Shown in pieces: positions 58,596-64,000 of a stretch of DNA of 64,000 bases. The stretch is taken from NCBI RefSeq assembly GCF_020521555.1, contig NZ_BPWA01000001.1, positions 1,922,001 through 1,986,000 on the forward strand, written 5' to 3'. Numbering within the stretch: position 1 is the first letter of the stretch; every line of letters begins with the position of its first letter. Both the position numbers and the translations under genes were made by a program. Origin of the DNA: Rodentibacter sp. JRC1 (lineage in GTDB: Bacteria; Pseudomonadota; Gammaproteobacteria; Enterobacterales; Pasteurellaceae). Under the pieces are notes generated by a model that had not been told where the DNA came from, made no database searches, and saw only the letters and a list, made by a program, of their open reading frames with translations.

Positions 58596-59093
58596 TTAAA
58601 CATCATAAGTTCCCATCACTACGGCTTGATCTAAAATATGTCCTTGCATAGCAAAATGTAGATCATTGAAACGGAAACCGGTGTTGAGATCAAGTTTGGT
58701 GTCAAGGGCGTAAACGATTAATTCATAACGGTGTAGGCAATTCGGTGGTGCCATTCCGCCATAAGCGGAAGCTTCGTTTAATTCGAATTTTCCTAAAACG
58801 CTTGCCCAAGAATTTGCACCTTGTACATAATCGGTGGCGGTTTGGCTCTCATTTTCCCGTACGCTTGTGCGTTCAAGATTGGCAATCAGCCAGTGAATCC
58901 AAACAAAGCCGCTGGCGGTAATGGCGTCTTTATCTTCCAGTACGACAGCGAAGGATTTTGTGCCTTCAGGTGCATCGGTAATATCAAACGGAATGGAGTA
59001 GGTCGGCATACCGTTTGGGCTAAATTGTGAGCCGCGTTTACCGTATTTGTCTTCAAACATTCCATTTTTTATGGCTGAACTGGTTACTTTCAT
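58596..59093 (-). CDS. YbhB/YbcL-family PEBP (Raf kinase inhibitor-like) protein
   Basis: This 165-residue phosphatidylethanolamine-binding-like protein shows the signatures SIPFDITDAPEGTKSFAVVLEDKDA, GFVWIHWLIANLERTSVRE, YGGMAPPNCLHRYELIVYALD and the final AVVMGTYDV. There is no signal peptide, so it is like cytoplasmic YbhB. Its biochemical role in bacteria is not known. It lies 11 bases after rsmC on the same strand. Confidence 0.9.
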   Translation of the reverse strand: MKVTSSAIKNGMFEDKYGKRGSQFSPNGMPTYSIPFDITDAPEGTKSFAVVLEDKDAITASGFVWIHWLIANLERTSVRENESQTATDYVQGANSWASVLGKFELNEASAYGGMAPPNCLHRYELIVYALDTKLDLNTGFRFNDLHFAMQGHILDQAVVMGTYDV

Positions 59094-59104
59094 TTGATTC
59101 TCTC

Positions 59105-60097
59105 CTAGCTTCTTACTGAATAAACTTTGAATTTTGTGGTTTGTGCCAGCACATCAAATTCACCGAAATATTGCTGCAATAAATCGGGGTAAGGCAAAAA
59201 GGCGTTTGCCACAATGCGAAGTTCCCCTCCAGTGTTTAAATACCATTTGGCTTGAGTAATGAGTTCTTTCACTGCACGGTAAGCGGTATCAATACCATCA
59301 TGGAACGGCGGATTAGAAATAATGAGATCAAATTTTCCGTCAATATTTGAGAACACATCACTAGCGAAAACACGGGCTTCCAATTGATTCTCTGCGAGGG
59401 TTTTACGGGACGATTCCAATGCCATTGCGTGAATATCCGTCATCGTGATATTGGCTTTCGGATTCATTTTTTTGATTATCGAACCAATCACACCGGCTCC
59501 ACAACCAAGATCAAGAACATTGCCTTTAATATGATCGTTGACGGTAGAAAGTAAAAGTGCCGTTCCTACATCCAGTTCATTCGCACTGAATACACCGGGT
59601 AAACTATGGACGATTAAATTATCGAGCCGTGGCGATTGATAGGTTTTCCAAAAAGTATCGAGATCAAAGTGCGGTCGTTTTTTCAAGGAAAAATGATACA
59701 AACCGCAACGGCGTGCAGAATCAATTTTGGCAATATCACCGAATGAAGATAATATTTTTTCTACGGAACGTACGCCACATCGGTTTTCACCGATAATGAG
59801 CATTTCTTGCCCTTCCGAGGCATTGGCGAGAAGCTGCATTAATTGGAATTGTACTTCTTGTTTATTCTTCGTCCAATAATAGACGATAAGATCTGCTTTA
59901 CCTTGAAATTCAACGGAAAAATCGACCGCACTTTGTGTTATGGCGTAGTCAAAATAGCAACTCCAAACCTGAACAGATTGGCAATATTTGGTGAGCTTTT
60001 GGGGAAATTGATCGTTAATTCCGCCGGTAAGTAAAACAGATTTTCCCTGAAAAAAGGGAAAGTGACGTGCTAAAACTTCGCTTTCAAGAGAAATCAC
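59105..60097 (-). CDS. rsmC: 16S rRNA (guanine-1207-N2)-methyltransferase RsmC
   Basis: RsmC methylates G1207 of 16S rRNA in the 30S subunit. The 330-residue protein has a degenerate N-terminal methyltransferase-like half and an active C-terminal half with VLDLGCGAGVIGSIIKK (SAM site) and the catalytic NPPFHDG motif. The start reads MISLESEVLARHFPFFQGKSVLLTGG, as in the family. An uptake word is present near 59668. Confidence 0.95.
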   Translation of the reverse strand: MISLESEVLARHFPFFQGKSVLLTGGINDQFPQKLTKYCQSVQVWSCYFDYAITQSAVDFSVEFQGKADLIVYYWTKNKQEVQFQLMQLLANASEGQEMLIIGENRCGVRSVEKILSSFGDIAKIDSARRCGLYHFSLKKRPHFDLDTFWKTYQSPRLDNLIVHSLPGVFSANELDVGTALLLSTVNDHIKGNVLDLGCGAGVIGSIIKKMNPKANITMTDIHAMALESSRKTLAENQLEARVFASDVFSNIDGKFDLIISNPPFHDGIDTAYRAVKELITQAKWYLNTGGELRIVANAFLPYPDLLQQYFGEFDVLAQTTKFKVYSVRS

Positions 60098-60210
60098 GCT
60101 TTGAATCCTGTGAAGTATTGGTTTAAAATTATGCGCTATTCTAGCAAAGATAGCGCAAATAGAATATTTATTTAGTTGGGATCTTGCCCATTTATTGTAA
60201 GGAAATGTTT

Positions 60211-60789
60211 ATGAAAAAAGTCGTATTTGTCGCAACAGTGGCTGCATTGTTATCGGGGTGTCAGTTAATTGAGCAAATACAGGGGCAATCTCAAGCTCCT
60301 TCTAAAGTTGAAGTAACGCCGGAGCAGCTTGAAATGTTCAAAAAGTTAGATGCGCAGTTTGAACGAGTGAAGAAAAGCGGTACGGAAATTGAATTTAACG
60401 GCGAAAAATATGTGAAACAAACCAGAGCGGTGAAATCTGAAATTCCTCGTTTTCTTAGTTTAGCAGCAAGTGTGGATCGTACAAATCGTAAAATAATTAC
60501 CAGCGAGACTTTTTATCTTAAAGATCTCTCCTATGAATCTGCATTAACCGCTCGATATTTAGATGAAAATAAAAGAGTATGTGATTTACAAACTTTTAGT
60601 AGCGACAGAACCCCTTACTATGCTTGTAGTGGGAAAGATTTCCAACGTTTTATCGCCATTGTGAATAAAGATAAAAATATTCTTTCATTCCGTAGCCTCA
60701 AAACTTACCAACAAAAACCAACGGACGCAGAAGAAAAGTCCATTGTTAGAGGATTAATGAATTATCCGTTTGATACCATATCCCGTTAG
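60211..60789 (+). CDS. Lipoprotein of unknown function (192 aa)
   Basis: ATG 60211 is chosen because AAGGAA is 7-8 bases upstream; in-frame codons at 60184 and 60205 are too far from or too close to it. The lipobox is LLSGC (MKKVVFVATVAALLSGCQL, Cys at residue 17). The mature part begins with a Q/P-rich linker, then an alpha/beta domain (IEFNGEKYVKQTRAVKSEIPRFLSLAAS; KRVCDLQTFSSDRTPYYACSGKDF) with two further cysteines that may pair. I do not recognise the family. It stands between rsmC and holD. Confidence 0.8.
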   Translation: MKKVVFVATVAALLSGCQLIEQIQGQSQAPSKVEVTPEQLEMFKKLDAQFERVKKSGTEIEFNGEKYVKQTRAVKSEIPRFLSLAASVDRTNRKIITSETFYLKDLSYESALTARYLDENKRVCDLQTFSSDRTPYYACSGKDFQRFIAIVNKDKNILSFRSLKTYQQKPTDAEEKSIVRGLMNYPFDTISR

Positions 60790-60795
60790 TAAGCG

Positions 60796-61206
60796 ATGAT
60801 GAATAGACGCGATCTTCTTTTAAAAGAAATGGGGATTACCCAATGGCAATTACACCGTCCCGAAGTGCTACAAGGGGCGGTGGGTGTTGCGGTTGCTGCA
60901 CATATTCGATTTATTGTGGTATCAGATGAAAGTTTAAGTCAGCAGCCTTTATTTGACGATGTGCTGCTTAGTCTTGAATTAAAGAAAGAAGATTGCCTTT
61001 GTTTGAATTACGATCAAATCCAACACCTTGAATTAAATCATTCCGTTCGTTATTGGCTATTGGCTGAAAATGCAGAGAAAATCGACCGCACTTTGCCTTA
61101 TTGTCTTAATGCCGAGCGGGTGTATCGTTCGCCTGACTACATAAATTTTCAAACTTCAACGATTGCCAAACGTGAGCTTTGGCAGCAGATTCAACAGGTT
61201 CAATAA
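60796..61206 (+). CDS. holD: DNA polymerase III psi subunit HolD
   Basis: HolD links the clamp loader to the chi subunit and SSB. The 136-residue protein has the family start NRRDLLLKEMGITQWQLHRPEVLQG and the AHIRFIVVSDE strand. The sequence starts with two adjacent ATGs (60796 and 60799); either could be used. It lies 6 bases after the lipoprotein gene. A stop is followed by the rimI start after one base. Confidence 0.92.
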   Translation: MMNRRDLLLKEMGITQWQLHRPEVLQGAVGVAVAAHIRFIVVSDESLSQQPLFDDVLLSLELKKEDCLCLNYDQIQHLELNHSVRYWLLAENAEKIDRTLPYCLNAERVYRSPDYINFQTSTIAKRELWQQIQQVQ

Positions 61207-61207
61207 T

Positions 61208-61648
61208 ATGATTCGGATTCTTACCGTTGAAGAAAATGATTTTGATCGTTTATATGAGATTGAACAACAAGCTCACCTTGTCCCTTGGTCGCTAGGGACG
61301 TTAAAAAATAATCAAGGAGAGCATTATCTTAATCTCAAATTGGTGAAAAATAACCGAATTATCGGTTTTGCCATTTGCCAAACAGTATTGGATGAAGCTA
61401 CTTTATTTAATATTGCGCTAGAGCCTGCTTACCAAGGGAATGGTTTTGGGAAACTTCTATTGATTGGCTTAATGGAAAAGCTAAAGGAAAAGGGAATTCT
61501 AACTTTATGGCTTGAGGTTAGGGAATCTAACCCGGCACGTCAGCTGTATGAAAAACAAGGTTTTAACGAAGTCGATATTCGCAAAAATTATTATCCGTTG
61601 CCCGATGGCAAACGGGAAAATGCTGTTGTTATGGCGTGTTATTTATAG
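61208..61648 (+). CDS. rimI: Ribosomal protein S18 alanine N-acetyltransferase RimI
   Basis: This 146-residue GNAT acetyltransferase starts at ATG 61208; the longer frame overlaps holD. The acetyl-CoA loop is FNIALEPAYQGNGFGKLLL (Q/R-x-x-G-x-G/A). LWLEVRESNPARQLYEKQGF and the Tyr in KNYYPLPDGKRENAVVM are typical of RimI. holD-rimI adjacency is conserved in gammaproteobacteria. Confidence 0.93.
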   Translation: MIRILTVEENDFDRLYEIEQQAHLVPWSLGTLKNNQGEHYLNLKLVKNNRIIGFAICQTVLDEATLFNIALEPAYQGNGFGKLLLIGLMEKLKEKGILTLWLEVRESNPARQLYEKQGFNEVDIRKNYYPLPDGKRENAVVMACYL

Positions 61649-61664
61649 CTAAAAAAGAAAAGAG

Positions 61665-61698
61665 CGGTCGTTATTGAATGAATAACGACCGTTTTTTT
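61665..61698. terminator. Bidirectional terminator between rimI and fdhE
   Basis: CGGTCGTTATT (61665-61675) pairs with AATAACGACCG (61681-61691), loop GAATG. An A-rich run precedes it and TTTTTTT follows, so it serves both convergent genes. Confidence 0.9.
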
Positions 61699-62608
61699 AG
61701 GCATCTTGAGAAGGGAAAATAAATGGGTTAAGACCGCTACGGGCAAAGCCTTTTTCCTCCATTTCGACATCTAAGAAAATGGATGCCAAGTCATCTGCCA
61801 CCGCTTCGACATTCGGATCTTTTTCTTGGAACATCATTTTCAAATAACTTTCGCAGCTACCGCAGGTTTCGGCTCGGATAAGGGCTAATTTTTCATTTAA
61901 TGACCATAATTCCAATTTGTCGTGAGCATTGCAATTGGTACATTGGGCGCGCACGAGGTTCCATTCGCTTTCACATAAGGAGCAGTGTAAATAGCGCAAG
62001 CCTTGTGATGTACCGATATGAACCATACTGGCAACCGGCGCAGAGCCGCAAACAGGGCAATAGTGAATATTTTCACTATTTTCCAAGCGGCTTGCGTGTG
62101 GAATTTGTTGCGCCAGTTGTAACCAATAAAGGGAAAGTGCCGCCCAAATGAATACGGCTTTATCACTGCTAACCAAGTTAAATTCTTCCGCCAACAATTG
62201 GTTTGCCATTTCTTCTAATTCTGAGCTTCCTGCTTTTTCTAGGGATTCAATCGTTGCTGCAACTTGTTCGTTCGCTTTAGGCTTAATTTCATACAAAATC
62301 TCACTTAAATAATCACGCCAAATATCATCGCGTTTGAAATTTTTGGCATTAAGCGGTTTGATCCCATCTAATTGCTCAAATGTTTGTTTGGGAAGCGGAT
62401 TTTTTTCAAACGTAGCCAGTTGACCTTCTACGATCTCTGCGACAAATAAGAGATAATCCGCCAAGGGATGATTTTTGGCTAAATCACGTAAGCGTTTTGC
62501 TCGGCGTTGATAAAGATTTTTAGGGTTGGCAAATAGGATTGCCGGAGTTTCGTAAGCATTTTTTTTCTGCTCTTTGATTTCGGCTTCTGATAGGATTTTG
62601 ATGCTCAT
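61697..62608 (-). CDS. fdhE: Formate dehydrogenase accessory protein FdhE
   Basis: FdhE is needed for maturation of the respiratory formate dehydrogenase. The 303-residue cytoplasmic protein has four CXXC pairs in its C-terminal half ([44 protein letters not shown]) that bind iron or zinc. It follows fdnI on the same strand across a 74-base gap with a hairpin. Confidence 0.95.
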   Translation of the reverse strand: MSIKILSEAEIKEQKKNAYETPAILFANPKNLYQRRAKRLRDLAKNHPLADYLLFVAEIVEGQLATFEKNPLPKQTFEQLDGIKPLNAKNFKRDDIWRDYLSEILYEIKPKANEQVAATIESLEKAGSSELEEMANQLLAEEFNLVSSDKAVFIWAALSLYWLQLAQQIPHASRLENSENIHYCPVCGSAPVASMVHIGTSQGLRYLHCSLCESEWNLVRAQCTNCNAHDKLELWSLNEKLALIRAETCGSCESYLKMMFQEKDPNVEAVADDLASIFLDVEMEEKGFARSGLNPFIFPSQDA

Positions 62609-62636
62609 AATGTTTTTTTATCCGTAGTTTATAAGA

Positions 62637-62666
62637 AAAAGTGCGGTCATTTTTAACCGCACTTTT
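62637..62666. terminator. Uptake-sequence hairpin between fdnI and fdhE
   Basis: AAAAGTGCGGT (62637-62647) and ACCGCACTTTT (62656-62666) are perfect inverted uptake words with an 8-base loop. They may partly terminate before fdhE. Confidence 0.8.
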
Positions 62667-62682
62667 GAGTTGGATTTTTGGT

Positions 62683-63393
62683 TTATTCCGAAATGCTTTT
62701 AAATAGCGCTTTGGTTTTTTCACCTTTTTCTTCGCGTTCAATGTCTTTTTCGAGTTCCGGTAGCACTTCTTTTCGATACCATCTAGGGTGATGTTTTTTC
62801 GCCCAACGGACGGTTACCCAGCCTTCAATGATACCGCGGATTGAACCCTTCACCCAAAAAGCCATATAAATGTGTACTAAAATGCCGGTAAATAGCATAA
62901 AAGCACTGGCTGAATGAAGAAGGATAGCAATTCTCAGCACCGGAATTGAGAAATAGTGGGAAAAATACTGACGCCACATGATGACACCGGTAATCAATAA
63001 AGTAAACATTGCAAGGATCAATGTCCAAAACAACATTTTTTGACCCAGATTATATTTACCGTTATCGGCAACGGCGTGTTCGTTTCCTTTTAATACCTCA
63101 AAAATCCCTTTCATCCAACGAATATCGTTTTTTTCCGGAATGTTGTGATGCCAATATAACGAGCATAAGAAAATAAAGGCAATAAACATTAAAATTCCGG
63201 TGAAAGGATGAATGGCTCGTGCTAACTGCGGCGTACCGAGAATTTCCGTTAACCACGAAAAATCAGGGAAGAAGAAGGCAATTCCGGTAAACATCGTTAA
63301 GAAAAAGCAGATTACCAAGAACCAGTGGCTTAAACGTGCAGGGATACGATGGCGAACGATACGGGTATCGTTCGTAATTTCAAATTTACTCAT
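62683..63393 (-). CDS. fdnI: Formate dehydrogenase cytochrome b556 subunit (gamma)
   Basis: This inner-membrane subunit passes electrons from FdxH to quinone. From ATG 63393 ([27 protein letters not shown]) it is 236 residues with four membrane helices. Heme-ligating histidines are expected in [14 protein letters not shown] and the later [21 protein letters not shown]. The first codon overlaps the fdxH stop by 8 bases, and the open frame before 63393 lies within fdxH. Confidence 0.95.
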   Translation of the reverse strand: MSKFEITNDTRIVRHRIPARLSHWFLVICFFLTMFTGIAFFFPDFSWLTEILGTPQLARAIHPFTGILMFIAFIFLCSLYWHHNIPEKNDIRWMKGIFEVLKGNEHAVADNGKYNLGQKMLFWTLILAMFTLLITGVIMWRQYFSHYFSIPVLRIAILLHSASAFMLFTGILVHIYMAFWVKGSIRGIIEGWVTVRWAKKHHPRWYRKEVLPELEKDIEREEKGEKTKALFKSISE

Positions 63394-64000
63394 CTTTTTT
63401 GCCCTCTTGTTCGTCTTTCTCTTCAAATTTTTCGTGGTGATCTTCCACATCCGTTTCTGTATTCGGGCCTACCGTTAAATAATGACCGATTTCAGCGAGT
63501 GCCAAACCGCCCATTGCAACGGCTGCAACCGGTTTTAATACGTCTTTCCATAAGGTGATACTCATATCAATATGAGGATCTTTCGGTAATCCGTTGTAAA
63601 GTTCCGGTTTATCGGCGTGGTGCAACACATACATCACGTGTGTACCGCCTACTCCCGGCGGGTCATAAAGACCTGCGTTTTCATAGCCGCGAGATTTAAG
63701 ATCTTCAACACGTTTTTCCGCATAGATTTTCATTTCCTCTTTCGAACCGAAACGAATTGCACCGGTCGGGCAAGTTTTGACGCAAGCCGGTTCTTGCCCC
63801 ACAGAAACACGATCGACACAAAGAGTACATTTGTACACGCGGTTATCTTCGGGGTTCATTCGTGGAATATTGAACGGACAGCCTGCGATACAGTAACCGC
63901 AACCGATACATTTATCGGATTGAAAATCCACAATACCGTTTTTGTATTGAATAATCGCACCCGGTGCAGGGCAGGCTTTTAAGCAGCCCGGTTCTGAACA
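63386..64000 (-). CDS. fdxH: Formate dehydrogenase iron-sulfur subunit (beta), N-terminus outside window
   Basis: This is the electron-transfer subunit between the catalytic FdnG and FdnI. The frame is open to the right edge ([16 protein letters not shown] at the edge), so the first part is missing. Ferredoxin-type clusters are seen as [13 protein letters not shown] and [27 protein letters not shown]-terminal membrane anchor follows (about 63490-63550: [20 protein letters not shown]), then a charged tail rich in Glu and Lys. Selenocysteine, if used, would be in the off-window catalytic gene. Confidence 0.95.
   Translation of the reverse strand, partial: CSEPGCLKACPAPGAIIQYKNGIVDFQSDKCIGCGYCIAGCPFNIPRMNPEDNRVYKCTLCVDRVSVGQEPACVKTCPTGAIRFGSKEEMKIYAEKRVEDLKSRGYENAGLYDPPGVGGTHVMYVLHHADKPELYNGLPKDPHIDMSITLWKDVLKPVAAVAMGGLALAEIGHYLTVGPNTETDVEDHHEKFEEKDEQEGKKDE

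Noticed and set aside
63617..63982. Plus-strand open frame opposite fdxH
   Set aside because: It is antisense to a conserved ferredoxin-type protein and cysteine-poor where the real gene has cluster motifs.

Overview
The window looks like chromosome of a Pasteurellaceae bacterium of the Haemophilus influenzae-type (Hin) DNA-uptake subclade. The 9-mer AAGTGCGGT and its complement recur throughout, inside genes and as inverted pairs in terminators. The sequence is AT-rich, and the gene blocks (ccm, mlaFEDCB-ibaG-murA, gal/mgl, nagZ-rlmC, rsmC/holD/rimI, fdh) are typical of Haemophilus, Aggregatibacter, Pasteurella and Basfia relatives. I cannot name the species. I see no rRNA, tRNA or CRISPR.

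Layout. 1-4442: end of a cytochrome c maturation operon (ccmE partial, ccmF, ccmG, ccmH, ccmI). 4724-5592: a translationally coupled pair of unrecognised exported proteins. 5969-9242: cysteine desulfidase, HAAAP transporter and YheO/DauR-type regulator. 9947-11944: azlD, azlC and a MetR-like LysR gene. 12242-16444: TAXI-type TRAP transporter (binding protein, fused QM permease) and a UspA protein. 16466-17639: decayed IS3-family element. 17669-21556: gamma-glutamyltransferase and a Gcr-type membrane protein. 21983-24416: tesB, a truncated gene remnant and an intact IS3-family element. 24448-29120: murA-ibaG-mlaBCDEF. 29213-31762: lnt and corC.

32057-40425 is a galactose regulon: galTKM diverges from galS, followed by mglBAC, with CRP and GalR/S-like sites in both control regions. 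40554-44329 is a ferric iron ABC transporter (fbpABC type) with a Fur box. It carries the Actinobacillus-type uptake word ACAAGCGGTC, which suggests a foreign origin. 44595-48166: mnmE, an mntP remnant and ppiD. 48167-48672 is a repeat- and relic-filled gap. 48673-50935: a YjiH/YjiG-like membrane pair with an M20 peptidase. 51086-54022: hinT, ycfL-like, nagZ, rlmC. 54297-58456: a sorbitol (glucitol) PTS operon, srlAEBD-gutM-srlR. 58596-61648: a PEBP protein, rsmC, an unrecognised lipoprotein, holD and rimI. 61697-64000: fdhE, fdnI and partial fdxH of formate dehydrogenase.

Most genes are conserved housekeeping or catabolic genes. The less ordinary content is a modular family of intergenic inverted repeats at five or more places, three generations of one IS3-family element (intact, relic, stub), several decayed genes, regulator and transporter pairings that are not the E. 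coli ones, and uptake-signal evidence of exchange between Pasteurellaceae subclades. I found no wholly new defence, secretion or biosynthetic system.
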